Shown: in pieces, positions 43,612-52,721 of the stretch | Position numbering within the stretch: the stretch's first letter is position 1 | Layout of the letters: each line of letters begins with the position of its first letter | NCBI GenBank assembly: GCA_964235485.1 | Contig: CAXSAZ010000015.1 | Coordinates: 23,131 to 87,130, forward strand | Direction: 5' to 3' | DNA: 64,000 bases | DNA from: CAHJXG01 sp964235485 | GTDB taxonomy: Bacteria > Pseudomonadota > Alphaproteobacteria > Acetobacterales > Acetobacteraceae | Translations under genes and position numbers: made by a program | The notes under the pieces: generated by a model | The model's input: the letters and a program-made list of their open reading frames with translations, nothing else | Told to the model about the DNA's origin: nothing | The model's database searches: none

Positions 43612-44357
43612 GCGGCGAGTTCGCCGGCAAGCGCGTGATCGTCACGGGCGGCAGCCGCGGCATCGGGCGGTCCATCGCGCTCGGCTTCGCCGCCGCCGGC
43701 GCCGCGGTCTCGATCTGCGCCCGCACGGAGGGGCCGCTCATTGCCGCGCGGCAGGAGATCGAGGCCTTGGGCGTCACGGCCCACGGCGCCCCTGTCGATC
43801 TGGCCGACGCCGACGCGGTGGGGCGCTACGTGCCCGCCGCCGCGGCGGCGCTGGGCGGCCTGGACGTGCTGGTGAACAACGCTTCCGGCTTCGGGATGAC
43901 CGACGATGAGGAGGGCTGGGAAGCGTCGCTCGCGGTGGACGTGATGGCGGTGGTGCGCGGCAGCCGCGCGGCGGTGCCGCTGCTCGGCGCCGGGTCGAGC
44001 ATCGTCAACATCGCCTCCATCTCGGCGTTGCGCGCGTCGGCGCGCTCGGCCCCGTACGGCGCGGCCAAGGCGGCGGTGATGCACTACACCGCGAGCCAGG
44101 CCAAGATGCTGGGGCGCCGCGGCATCCGGGTGAACTGCGTCGCCCCCGGCGCGGTCGAGTTCCCCGGCGGCATCTGGGACCGGTGGCGCACCGAGGACCC
44201 GGCGCTCTACAACACCACCCTGGCGCAAATCCCGTTCGGTCGCATGGGCCGGCCGGAGGAAATCGCCAGCGTCGTGCTGTTCCTCGCCTCCCCGGCGGCA
44301 AGCTGGATCACCGGGCAAAGCATCGCCGTGGACGGCGGGCAGCTCATCGGGCCTTGA
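43608..44357 (+). CDS. short-chain dehydrogenase/reductase (SDR)
   Basis: This 249-aa classical SDR has the NAD(P) motif TGGSRGIG, NNAS, and the catalytic Ser-Tyr-Lys (IASISALR then APYGAAKAAV). The C-terminal GQSIAVDGGQLIGP is typical. It overlaps the cupin-like gene by four bases. Because the Rut pathway yields malonic semialdehyde, which E. coli reduces with RutE or the SDR YdfG, this enzyme might do that step here, but the SDR sequence itself does not show the substrate. Confidence 0.9.
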   Translation: MSGEFAGKRVIVTGGSRGIGRSIALGFAAAGAAVSICARTEGPLIAARQEIEALGVTAHGAPVDLADADAVGRYVPAAAAALGGLDVLVNNASGFGMTDDEEGWEASLAVDVMAVVRGSRAAVPLLGAGSSIVNIASISALRASARSAPYGAAKAAVMHYTASQAKMLGRRGIRVNCVAPGAVEFPGGIWDRWRTEDPALYNTTLAQIPFGRMGRPEEIASVVLFLASPAASWITGQSIAVDGGQLIGP

Positions 44358-44728
44358 CGCAGGGTCCTGCGCCTCGCCTCGGCCAACCGCGTCGCGCGGG
44401 CCGGCTGCTGCTCGAACATCCAGCCGGGATGCCCCGGGAGGCAGCGCGCTGACCCCATGGAGGGCGTCGAACTCCTCCCCGGTCAGCTCGACGCCTGAGG
44501 CGGCGATGTCCTCAAGCCGGCCCAGCTTGGAGCCGCCCCTTCAGCTCACGACAACCGAGTCCCAACAAATCCTGCCTCGAACCGGCGTCATCTCAGGGGA
44601 CGGGGTTCCTGGGTTTCAGTGTGAGGCAACGATAATCTCTGACAAATGTTTAATAGAACTTTAGGAGGTTGGGAGCACATTAAACCATGAGTTGCTCAGA
44701 GCCGGGGCAGGCGGATGGAGGGGCGCAC
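44358..44728. other. intergenic region before the GGDEF-EAL gene
   Basis: Apart from the aldo/keto reductase remnant, the last ~100 bases (44620-44690) are AT-rich (TTTAATAGAACTTTAGGAGG) and probably hold the promoter of the c-di-GMP gene. No other feature is seen. Confidence 0.5.
44365..44537 (-). pseudogene. aldo/keto reductase C-terminal remnant
   Basis: On the minus strand, GGSKLGRLEDIAASGVELTG and EEFDALHGVSALPP follow the last helices of aldo/keto reductases, and the expected HPGWMFEQQPAR continues in the next frame after a one-base shift in CCTCCCGGGGC. Nothing of the first ~270 residues is present, and no stop closes the frame before the SDR gene. It appears to be the leftover of a deleted gene. 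Confidence 0.5.
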
Positions 44729-47194
44729 ATGGTCGAAGCGATGCCGGAGCGGGAAAGGATCAGGACGGCGGAGGCCCGCGCCGGCTTGATCGACGGTGTG
44801 CTGACCCGGAACGGGCTTCACCTGTCCTTCCCCCCCACGCTGGAAGCGGAGTTCGAGCACGAGGCCGGACCGGAGCGGTGCCGGGCGTTCAGGTACTACG
44901 GCACGATGGGCTTCATCTTGTGCAACCTGTTCTTGTTCAGCTACTTCAGCTTGCTCCCCGACGTGGCCTGGCACGTGCTTGCTGTCCAACTCGGCTTCGT
45001 GACCCCGGTGGCGCTTGCCGTGGTGTTCTATCTCGGGACCGAGCCGCCGCCGTTCCGGCGCGAGATGTCGCAGGTGTGCGTGGCGCTGGTCAGCCTGGTT
45101 GCTTCCGTGATCGCCTACCAGGACAGCACGCTCCCTGCGGCCGCGTTCTTCCGTTATTGCCCAATACTGACGCTGCTTTACATGAACGTTCTGGCAGCGA
45201 TCCGCTTTCGCTTCGCCCTTCCCGCCTCGATCGCCACCGTGCTTTGCAGCGCCTTCGACCTTTGGCTGCTCGACAGCACCAGCGCGGACGTCAGGGGAAT
45301 GATCTTCGGCTCGGTGATCGTGACGTTTGGGTTCACCCTGCTTGCAAGCCACCGCCTCGAACGGCATGAGCGGCGAACCTACCTGCTGAACATGCGCGAG
45401 ATGCTGCGGCGCGACGAGCTGGCCCGGCTTGCCGAGGACCAGACCAAGGAAGCGTTGATGCGGGCGCAGGAGCGCGACCAAGCCGCCCTGGCCTCCGCGG
45501 CGCACGCCGCGGAACTGAGCGACGCGCACCGGGTGGCCCGCATCGGCATTTGGCGGCGCGACCTGGTCGAGGGCACGCTGACGCTGTCGGACGAGATGCA
45601 CAAGCTGCTCGGCACCGACCCGCGGACGTTTGAGCCGACGGCGGAGAACCTGCTGAGCCTCGTCCATCCCGAGGACCAGGCAGCGACCGCGGGCGCGCTG
45701 ACGCGGGCGATGACCGGCGAGGACAAGGTGGAGGTCGAGTGGCGCGTCATGCGCCCAGACGGCAGCGTGGGCTGGTTCTGGGCCGAGACGCACGTTGAAA
45801 CCGACGGGTCGGGGCGGGCGGTCGCGGTGCGTGGCGTATGCCAGGACGTGACCGAGCACCGGGCAACCGCGGAAAGGATCTACCGGCTCGCCCACCATGA
45901 CGCGCTCACGGGCTTGGCCAACCGGTCGCTGCTGCACGACCGGATCCACGAGGCGATCATCCGCGCCCGGCACGGCGGGGGCACGTTGGCCGTGCTCTGC
46001 CTCGACCTCGACGGGTTCAAGGCGGTGAACGACCTGCACGGCCACGCGGCGGGCGACCGGCTGCTGCGCGAGGTCGCGGCCCGGCTTCGCCTGGGCGTGC
46101 GCGAAACCGACACCGTCGCGCGCCTCGGGGGCGACGAGTTCGTCGTGCTGCAGGCCGATCCCGTCCAGCCCGAAACGGCGCGGGCGCTGGCGGAGCGGCT
46201 CGTGGAGGCGCTGGCCGAGCCGTACGACCTCGGCGTGGGCGAGCCGCAACGGGCCGTGACGGCCTCCGTGGGCGTCGCGCTGTTCCCCACTGACGGCGAC
46301 GACCCTGAAATCCTGCTTCACAACGCCGATACGGCGCTTTACCGGGCCAAGTGGGCGGGCAAGAACCGGGCGGCGTTCTTCCGGCCGGAGATGGACCACG
46401 AATTGCGCGAGCGTCGCGCACTGGAACGCGACCTGCGCCAGGCCACGGCGCGCGGCGAGTTCAGGCTTGCCTGGCAACCGCTGTTGGCGGCTGCCGACGG
46501 GGGCGGGATCACCGGCTTCGAGGTGTTGCTGCGCTGGCACCATCCTGAGCACGGAGTGATCCCGCCCAGCGTGTTCATCCCGGTGGCCGAGGCGTGCGGC
46601 GCGATCACGGGAATCGGCGCTTGGGTGCTGCACGAAGCCTGCCGCGAGGCGGCGCGCTGGACGTCGCCGCTGCAGGTGGCCGTGAACGTCTCGCCGGTGC
46701 AGGCGCAGCAGGGCGACATGTTCGCCGAAACCGTGGAGCAGGCGCTCGCGTCGTCCGGCCTGGAGCCTGGGCGCCTCGTGCTGGAGGTCACGGAAGGCGT
46801 GCTGATCCGCGAGGCGGACCGGGTGCTGACCGCGCTCAACCGCCTGAAGGCGCTGGGCGTGCAGGTGGCGCTGGACGACTTCGGGACGGGTTACTCCTCG
46901 CTTGCGACCTTGCGCGCCTTCCCGTTCGACAAGCTGAAGATCGACCGCAGCTTCGTCACCGGGATCGACACGGTGTGGGGGCAACAGAACGTGGCCATTG
47001 TGCAGGCCGTCATGGGCCTGGCCCGCGGCCTTGGCTTGCCGGTCGTGGCGGAAGGGGTGGAAACGGCGCTCCAGCTCAGTGCGCTGCGCGAGGCGGGCTG
47101 TGAGGAAGTGCAGGGATGGCTGGTCGGACGTCCGGCGCCGATCGAAAGCTTCGGCTATCTTCTCACGCCGCTTGCCAAGGTTTCGGCGGCCTGA
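44729..47194 (+). CDS. membrane-bound PAS-GGDEF-EAL c-di-GMP turnover protein
   Basis: This ~821-aa protein has about six N-terminal helices (residues ~55-210), a short coiled region, a PAS domain (~265-370), GGDEF (467-471) and EAL domains. The GGDEF motif is intact and has an inhibitory RETD I-site five residues before it. The EAL signature reads EVL (E598), with NVSP, EVTEG, LDDFGTGYSSL, KIDRSF and AEGVET retained, so both synthesis and hydrolysis are plausible. GGAGGGG seven bases before 44729 supports that start; an ATG at 44687 adds 14 residues. It likely controls motility versus surface growth. Confidence 0.92.
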   Translation: MVEAMPERERIRTAEARAGLIDGVLTRNGLHLSFPPTLEAEFEHEAGPERCRAFRYYGTMGFILCNLFLFSYFSLLPDVAWHVLAVQLGFVTPVALAVVFYLGTEPPPFRREMSQVCVALVSLVASVIAYQDSTLPAAAFFRYCPILTLLYMNVLAAIRFRFALPASIATVLCSAFDLWLLDSTSADVRGMIFGSVIVTFGFTLLASHRLERHERRTYLLNMREMLRRDELARLAEDQTKEALMRAQERDQAALASAAHAAELSDAHRVARIGIWRRDLVEGTLTLSDEMHKLLGTDPRTFEPTAENLLSLVHPEDQAATAGALTRAMTGEDKVEVEWRVMRPDGSVGWFWAETHVETDGSGRAVAVRGVCQDVTEHRATAERIYRLAHHDALTGLANRSLLHDRIHEAIIRARHGGGTLAVLCLDLDGFKAVNDLHGHAAGDRLLREVAARLRLGVRETDTVARLGGDEFVVLQADPVQPETARALAERLVEALAEPYDLGVGEPQRAVTASVGVALFPTDGDDPEILLHNADTALYRAKWAGKNRAAFFRPEMDHELRERRALERDLRQATARGEFRLAWQPLLAAADGGGITGFEVLLRWHHPEHGVIPPSVFIPVAEACGAITGIGAWVLHEACREAARWTSPLQVAVNVSPVQAQQGDMFAETVEQALASSGLEPGRLVLEVTEGVLIREADRVLTALNRLKALGVQVALDDFGTGYSSLATLRAFPFDKLKIDRSFVTGIDTVWGQQNVAIVQAVMGLARGLGLPVVAEGVETALQLSALREAGCEEVQGWLVGRPAPIESFGYLLTPLAKVSAA

Positions 47195-47287
47195 CACGCC
47201 GTCGCGCAGCGGTTGACGCCGACCGGAACGACGAGGCCGGTCCGGCCCAGCCTGTTCGCGCGCATCGCCGTCGCTTCCTTGGCGCCG

Positions 47288-48187
47288 TCAGGCGTCCTTG
47301 CACCAGCGCGCGACCTCCGCATGGGTGGCGAACCAGCACCCGCCGCGCGCCTTGGCATGGGCGACCAGCTTTTCCAGCACCGGCAAGCGGGAGCGGTGGC
47401 CGGAGATGTGCGGGTGCAACGTCAGCAGGAACAGCCCCCGCTCCTCCCAGGCCGCGTCGAACTCGGCGGTGAAGATTTCCAGCACGGAGGAGGGCGGCGT
47501 GTAGGGGCGGAGCGCGCTGAACCGGACGAAGTTGTAATACACGGCGTCGTCCCTGATCCACTCGGGCGGCAGCTCAACCACCCCGGTCGGCTCGCCGTCC
47601 GCCACCAGCTCATACGGGTCGTCATCGGCCATCAGCGAGCTGTCGTACAAGAGGCCCAGCTCGCGGATGATGGCCATGGTATCCACCGAGAAGTCCCAAC
47701 TCGCGGTTCTCATGCCCACCGGGCGGCTCCCCGCGATCCGTTCCAGCGTGTCGGCGGCGCGGAAGGTGAGGTCCCGCTCGACGCCGGGCGGCAAGGTCGT
47801 GTTGGCCTCGTGAATCCAGGAATGGATGCCGATCTCGTGCCCCTCCGCCGCCACGCCGCGCACCTCGTCCGGATACAGCAGGGCGGACACGGCGGGGTAG
47901 AAGAAGCTGGCCGGAACCGCCTCGCGGGCGAGCAGGCGGAGGATGCGCGGCATGGCCTGGCGGTTGCCGTACTGGCCCTGGCTGATCCGCATCGGGCTTT
48001 CGTCGCCGTCGCGCAGCGGGATGGTGTCGTGGTCCGCGTCAAAGGAGATGGCGACGGCGCAGCGGGCGCCGCCGGGCCAGGTCTTGGGCGCGAGGCTACG
48101 CCCGGCGCGGGCACGGCCAACGATGCGGCGCCAGGTGTCCTCCGGCCATTGCCAAGGCTCGCCGTCGGGGTGCTTGGGTCCGGTCAT
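47288..48187 (-). CDS. polysaccharide deacetylase (NodB homology) family protein
   Basis: This 299-aa NodB-fold hydrolase has the metal and base aspartates in ISFDADHDT, the metal histidines in GIHSWIHE and RTASWDFS in place of the usual arginine motif. The set resembles the PuuE/allantoinase-like branch rather than classical chitin deacetylases, so the substrate may be a small amide. No signal peptide is present, which also argues against a cell-wall substrate. GAGG precedes the ATG at 48187. Confidence 0.88.
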   Translation of the reverse strand: MTGPKHPDGEPWQWPEDTWRRIVGRARAGRSLAPKTWPGGARCAVAISFDADHDTIPLRDGDESPMRISQGQYGNRQAMPRILRLLAREAVPASFFYPAVSALLYPDEVRGVAAEGHEIGIHSWIHEANTTLPPGVERDLTFRAADTLERIAGSRPVGMRTASWDFSVDTMAIIRELGLLYDSSLMADDDPYELVADGEPTGVVELPPEWIRDDAVYYNFVRFSALRPYTPPSSVLEIFTAEFDAAWEERGLFLLTLHPHISGHRSRLPVLEKLVAHAKARGGCWFATHAEVARWCKDA

Positions 48188-48346
48188 GGAAACCTCGTGC
48201 TGCCTGCGGAGGCCAGAGTGGGCGAAGCGGCAACCGGCGTCGAGTCCGGCTCGAACGCCCGCATCACCGCGTACCACGCCGCGGGCCAGGGCGTGGCGGC
48301 GCCTCGCCCGGCACCGCCGCGCCGCGGCCGAACAGGAACGGCCCGG

Positions 48347-49594
48347 CTACTTGGCTGCGGCCCGCGCCCGCTGTATGCCCGGCGCGCGCCGCGATGCCGC
48401 GCTGGCGGCGTAATAGGCCAAGGACGCCAGCGGCAGGACGAACCCGACAAAGGACGCGAGCCGCCAGCCGCCATGCGCGTAGGCCCAGCCGCCCACGGCC
48501 GAACCCAGGGCGCCCCCCATGAAGAACGTCGCCATGTAAAGGCCGTTGAGCCGGTTGCGATACTCCGCGCCAAGCAGGAACAGGGCGCGCTGGCCGAGCA
48601 CCAGGTGGGTCGTCACGCCGAAGTCGAGCAGCACCCCGGCGGCGACCAGCAGCCCCAAAGCCAACGTTGACCCGGGCCGGCCGACATGGGTGATAAGGAA
48701 CGAGGCCGCGACCAGCAGCATCGCAAACACCGTCGCAGCCCGGCTCCAGCCCCGGTCCGCGAGCCGGCCCGCGATGGGCGCAGCCACGGCGCCCGCGATG
48801 CCGGCAAACGCGAACCACGCGATGCCCACCTGCGAAAAGCGGTAGGCCGGGCCGGCAAGCAGGAGCGGCACTGTGGTCCAGAACAGGCTGAAGGCGGCGA
48901 ACAGCCCCGCATGGCACAGCGCCCGCTGTTGCAGGACGGGCGTGGTCCGGGCGAGCCGGGCCATGGACAGCAGCAGGTGCCCGTAGCCGATGCTGGACGT
49001 GGGCCTCCGCCTCGGCAGCGCGCGGGCCAGGACCAGGCTCACCAGCAGCAGGACCGACGCGGACAGCACGAACACCGCGCGCCAGGACGCCTGATGGGCG
49101 ATGAGGCTGGCGACAGGGCGGGCCAGCATGATGCCGAGCATCAGGCCGCTCATGATGTTGCCGACCACCCGCCCGCGCGTCGCTTCGGGCGTCAGGTGCG
49201 ACGCATAGGGCACCAGGATCTGCACCGAAACGGAGCTGAGGCCGATGCACAGCGACGCTCCCAGGAACAAGGCGGGCGACCCGGCCAGCGCCGCCCCGAG
49301 CAGGGCGGCGATGCCGGCGACGCCGAGCATCAGGATGAGGCCCCGGTTCTCCAGAAGGTCGCCGAGCGGCACGATCAGCAGCAATCCCAGGCCGTAGCCA
49401 AGCTGGGTCAACGTCACGATCAAGCCCGCGGCCCCGGGCGACAAGCCGAGCGCCGGGCCGATCAGCCCGGCCAAAGGCTGGGCATAATAGATGTTGGCGA
49501 CGATCAGCCCGCAGGCCGTGGACAAAAGAACGGCGAGCTGTGTGGTCATCACGGCCGGCGGCCGCGCGGGGTCGGGTGCGTCCGGCGAAGTCAT
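48347..49594 (-). CDS. MFS transporter
   Basis: This 415-aa protein has twelve predicted helices of the major facilitator superfamily. The N-half shows IVANIYYAQPLAGLIGPALG and the loop 2-3 motif GDLLENRGLIL, as in YnfM-type exporters. AAGG precedes the ATG at 49594; a GTG 27 bases upstream is less likely. Substrate is unknown. It is 159 bases upstream of the deacetylase gene in the same direction. Confidence 0.9.
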   Translation of the reverse strand: MTSPDAPDPARPPAVMTTQLAVLLSTACGLIVANIYYAQPLAGLIGPALGLSPGAAGLIVTLTQLGYGLGLLLIVPLGDLLENRGLILMLGVAGIAALLGAALAGSPALFLGASLCIGLSSVSVQILVPYASHLTPEATRGRVVGNIMSGLMLGIMLARPVASLIAHQASWRAVFVLSASVLLLVSLVLARALPRRRPTSSIGYGHLLLSMARLARTTPVLQQRALCHAGLFAAFSLFWTTVPLLLAGPAYRFSQVGIAWFAFAGIAGAVAAPIAGRLADRGWSRAATVFAMLLVAASFLITHVGRPGSTLALGLLVAAGVLLDFGVTTHLVLGQRALFLLGAEYRNRLNGLYMATFFMGGALGSAVGGWAYAHGGWRLASFVGFVLPLASLAYYAASAASRRAPGIQRARAAAK

Positions 49595-49669
49595 CTCGGG
49601 CCTTTTTGCGAATGGGCCCACGCTAACCCATGCAGGCCCCGGCAGATAGGCGCTGCCCGGTCCCGGGGC

Positions 49670-51067
49670 TTATGACCGCGGCAGCCAGACCTCGATGGTC
49701 CCGCGCGACGGCCGCGGCGAAAAGCTGGAAAAATCCTGCAGCGTCCAAATCAGCCCGGCGTCCGCCATCCATGCGGCGACCTGCTGCGCAACCGGCTCGT
49801 CGCCGGGATGGAAGAAGCGGATGCTCGGCCGGTCGGGCGTGCCCGCCACGCGCCGGGCCTGAACGCTGCCCAACCGTGGGCCGAGACCTGCCCGCAAATG
49901 GGCCGACATCGCTTCCGCCCCGTCGGACCCGGCCGGCACATGGATAACGACGCGCGGCGTCGGCGATGCGGACGACGGGGGCGTGGGCGTGGGCGTGGGC
50001 GTGGGCGGGGCGTTGTCACGGGGAAGCGGGCTGGAGGAAGGCTCCGGCATCTCTGGACCGCGCCGGGCCGCTGGGGGCGGCGTGTTGCGGCTGCGGTCCG
50101 GATCGGACGGCGCGGCCTTGGCGGGCGGCGCGGGGCCGGGCGGCGGCGTGGATGCTTGCGGGTCCTGGACCGCGGGGCCGGGCACGGGCGCGGGCGGCGT
50201 GGCGATGGGCGGTGATCCCGCTGAATGCGGCACGCCCGGCACGGCCCTCGCCTGGACCTCCCGATAAAACGCCGCGTGCAGGCCCATGTATGCCGCCAGG
50301 GCCACGGCTGCGAACACCGCGAGGCCCAAAGCCAGGCTGCGCCTGCGCCGTGCCGCACGAATGGACGCGGCGGAATGTTCCGCCGGGGGTGGCCGGAACG
50401 GCAAGGTGGGCGCCGGGCCGGAATGGGCTGCCCTTTCACGGGGCGTGCCGGCCTCGACCGCCGGGTCAACGGGCGCGGCCGGCTGGCCCAACTCCTGAGC
50501 AGTCGGGGGCGGCTCCGCCTCGGGCAGCGGCACGTGGTCCGGCGTCGCTGACTGCATGGCCTCCGCTTGCGGCTGAAACCCCAACGCTTCCCGCAACGGC
50601 GTCATGCCGTGCCCGTCCAGCAGCGCCCGGAACGCTTGCCGTCCCACGAACACCACCTGCAGCGTCGGCGCGCCATTTTCCGTGAAGTAAGGCTGCATCG
50701 CCTGCAGCAAGCGCAGGGTCTTGGAATGCAGCGTTTCCGCTTGGGTGATCAGCAGGACGACGCGCGTTTCCCGGCCTTGCCGTTCGGCGATGGTGCGGGC
50801 GATCCGACGGGCGGTCTCCTCCTGCGATATCCCGGCATCCGTCCCCGACACTCGGATCAGGAGGTGCTCCAGCATGAGGCGGGACCGCATCGAGTTGCCC
50901 ATGCGGACCACGCGCACGTCGGGCCGGGCAAGCTCGGACAGCAGCCGGGACAGCGCGGCATCCCGGTGCTGGTCGTCGTCCTGCAGCAGAGCGGTGAACG
51001 GGCGGGCGTCAGGGCGCCCGGGCAGATGCCGAGCTTCCATCCCATCAAAGGCGATGTCGTCCAGCAT
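49670..51067 (-). CDS. GspA/ExeA-like protein with degenerate ATPase, one TM helix and LytR_C-like domain
   Basis: In this 465-aa protein residues ~35-170 resemble the ExeA/GspA AAA domain (RVVLLITQAETLHSKTLRLL, LQVVFVGRQAFRALLDGHG). The Walker A loop is missing and the Walker B reads ITQAE instead of VDEAQ, so ATP hydrolysis is unlikely. A single membrane helix follows (~248-268), then a long Pro-rich linker with a PT repeat, and a C-terminal LytR_C-like domain (RVVIHVPAGSDGAEAM). The topology would place the C-terminal domain in the periplasm. It begins 4 bases after a small lipoprotein gene. Function is unknown. Confidence 0.72.
   Translation of the reverse strand: MLDDIAFDGMEARHLPGRPDARPFTALLQDDDQHRDAALSRLLSELARPDVRVVRMGNSMRSRLMLEHLLIRVSGTDAGISQEETARRIARTIAERQGRETRVVLLITQAETLHSKTLRLLQAMQPYFTENGAPTLQVVFVGRQAFRALLDGHGMTPLREALGFQPQAEAMQSATPDHVPLPEAEPPPTAQELGQPAAPVDPAVEAGTPRERAAHSGPAPTLPFRPPPAEHSAASIRAARRRRSLALGLAVFAAVALAAYMGLHAAFYREVQARAVPGVPHSAGSPPIATPPAPVPGPAVQDPQASTPPPGPAPPAKAAPSDPDRSRNTPPPAARRGPEMPEPSSSPLPRDNAPPTPTPTPTPPSSASPTPRVVIHVPAGSDGAEAMSAHLRAGLGPRLGSVQARRVAGTPDRPSIRFFHPGDEPVAQQVAAWMADAGLIWTLQDFSSFSPRPSRGTIEVWLPRS
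49980..50010 (+). repeat. hexanucleotide repeat (GGCGTG)n
   Basis: About four and a half copies of GGCGTG encode the alternating Pro-Thr run of the linker in the GspA-like protein (minus strand). Changes in copy number would keep the frame and only alter linker length. Confidence 0.7.
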
Positions 51068-51070
51068 GGC

Positions 51071-51346
51071 TTAGGGCACCGGCTCCTGGGCCGTGGCAGC
51101 CTGGTCCTTCGCGCTTTGGGATTGCTGGAAATCCTGGAACAGCCGGCGTTTCTCGCTGTCCGACAAGGGGAAAGCAGCCGGAACGGGCGGCCTCGACGAC
51201 CGGGGCGGGACGGGGCGTCCCGGCGCGGCAGGCTCCGCCGCGTAGAACGTTCGCGGCACGCCCACGCAGCCGCCGGGCAAGAGCGCCAGCCCGAGCGCGG
51301 CGACCGCCAGCAGGGCGTTGACAAGCATGGCCGGCTTCGCGTGCAT
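51071..51346 (-). CDS. small predicted lipoprotein
   Basis: This 91-aa protein has a hydrophobic leader MHAKPAMLVNALLAVAALG and a lipobox LLPGGC, so a lipidated N-terminus is expected after the cysteine. The mature part is Pro-rich, then a short charged helix (SDSEKRRLFQDFQQSQSAK). It is not a family I recognise. GGGAGG lies 12 bases before the ATG at 51346. Its stop is 3 bases before the start of the GspA-like gene, so the two probably work together at the envelope. Confidence 0.65.
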   Translation of the reverse strand: MHAKPAMLVNALLAVAALGLALLPGGCVGVPRTFYAAEPAAPGRPVPPRSSRPPVPAAFPLSDSEKRRLFQDFQQSQSAKDQAATAQEPVP

Positions 51347-51532
51347 TCTGGGCAGCAGCCTCCCTGGACAATCCAACGCTCAGTGGCCCAAGCGGTTTGC
51401 CGGCGGCACGGATTGCTTCCCACAAAGCATGGGTGGTCAGAACGTTTTGAAAAGCCCATGCCCGCGCCGCGATGCCTGCCTCAGCCCGGCCGCCCTCATG
51501 CGGCCGAGGCCCTGCGCGGCCCAGGCGCCGCG

Positions 51533-52423
51533 CTAACCCTTGAACAAGCTGACCAGGCTCGACGGCGCCTGGTTGGCGAGCGACAGCGCCTGGGTGCCGA
51601 GCTGCTGCTTGATCTGCAAGGCCTGCAGCTTGGCCGATTCCTTGGACAGGTCGGTGTCGATCAAGGCGCCCAGCCCGGCGTTCAGGCTGTCGATCTTGGA
51701 GCTGTTGAACGAGATCCTTGCGTCCACCCGGTTCGAGTCGGCGCCCGTCTGGTTCAACTGGTCCGAAACGCCCTTCTGCGCCGCGCTGAACGCCGTGCCG
51801 CTCAGCGCCGTCGCCGCCGTGGTCTGGGCGGCGGTGCCCGTGAACGTGTCCGCTCCGACCGCCGAGCGACTGAACGTCAGGCCGATCAGGCCCGCCAGCG
51901 TATTGGCCAGGCCGCTGGTGTCGGCCGCCGAGATCGTCGTCGTGCTGCCGTCCTCGCTGCTGATCACGGTTTTGCTGGTGGGGGCCACGGCGCCGCTGGC
52001 CTTGCCCAGCAAGCTCTGGCCGTTGTAGGTCGCGCCGTCCACGGTGTCCGCAACCTGGGCCACCAGCGTCTTGTAGGACGCGATGTACTGGTCGCGCTGG
52101 TCCTGCGGCAGGCTGGCGTCGCCGATCTTGACCAGCATCGCCTTGGCCGAGTTCACGCTGTCGGAAAGCTTGCCCAGCGCGTTGACCGCCGTGCCGACCA
52201 AGCCCTTGGCGTTGCCAAGCTGCTCGTTCGCGCTGGTCAGCGCGCCCACGTCCGAACGCACGCGCTGCGCGATGGCGTAGGCGCCGCCGTCATCCGTCGC
52301 GTCCGCCACGCGCAGGCCCGTGGAGATGCGCTTCTGCGACGCTTGCAGCTCCGTGTTGGTATGGTTCAGCGAGGACAGCGCAACCTGCGCGCCGATGTTC
52401 GTGTTGACTGAGTTGAGCGACAC
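51533..52423 (-). CDS. fliC: flagellin
   Basis: This 296-aa filament protein has the conserved N-terminal D0/D1 helices (SLNSVNTNIGAQVALSSLNH, KRISTGLRVADATDDGGAYA) and C-terminal D1/D0 helices (DARISFNSSKIDSLNAGLGA, QALSLANQAPSSLVSLF). The central variable region is short, so outer domains are minimal. It starts with GTG preceded by AAAGG. No other flagellar structural gene is nearby, so it is an isolated or accessory flagellin locus. It is divergent from a glycosyltransferase pair, which may be relevant to filament glycosylation. Confidence 0.95.
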   Translation of the reverse strand: MSLNSVNTNIGAQVALSSLNHTNTELQASQKRISTGLRVADATDDGGAYAIAQRVRSDVGALTSANEQLGNAKGLVGTAVNALGKLSDSVNSAKAMLVKIGDASLPQDQRDQYIASYKTLVAQVADTVDGATYNGQSLLGKASGAVAPTSKTVISSEDGSTTTISAADTSGLANTLAGLIGLTFSRSAVGADTFTGTAAQTTAATALSGTAFSAAQKGVSDQLNQTGADSNRVDARISFNSSKIDSLNAGLGALIDTDLSKESAKLQALQIKQQLGTQALSLANQAPSSLVSLFKG

Positions 52424-52721
52424 GATATTTTACCTTTCATTGCTGCTGCCCCGATCCCGGCAGCCACACCTGCTTTTGCACGACCACCTTCTGTGGCCTG
52501 ATGGCATCCTGGACTCCAAACGTTGCGAAAAGGTGAACGCCGCGGGCGAAACAGCGCGATGTGCGAAATATTTTGCCGCCCAGCCGATGGTTTGCCGGGC
52601 GTGCCGGCGCCGACTCTTTGGGCCGCGGCCATTGCGATGCTCCCGATCCTGGGCCATGCAGGCGGCCGTGCGGCTTTGGGGGCGCTAGGGCGCCGCCGGG
52701 TCCGCGTGGAACGTGCCAGGG
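52424..52721. other. 298-bp divergent region flagellin / glycosyltransferase
   Basis: The region should contain the flagellin promoter, but I found no convincing sigma28 or sigma54 consensus on the minus strand. It is otherwise without a recognisable gene or repeat. Confidence 0.4.

Noticed and set aside
52424..52721. Sigma28 or sigma54 promoter for flagellin
   Set aside because: I looked for TAAA/GCCGATAA and TGGCAC/TTGC spacing on the minus strand and found no convincing match.
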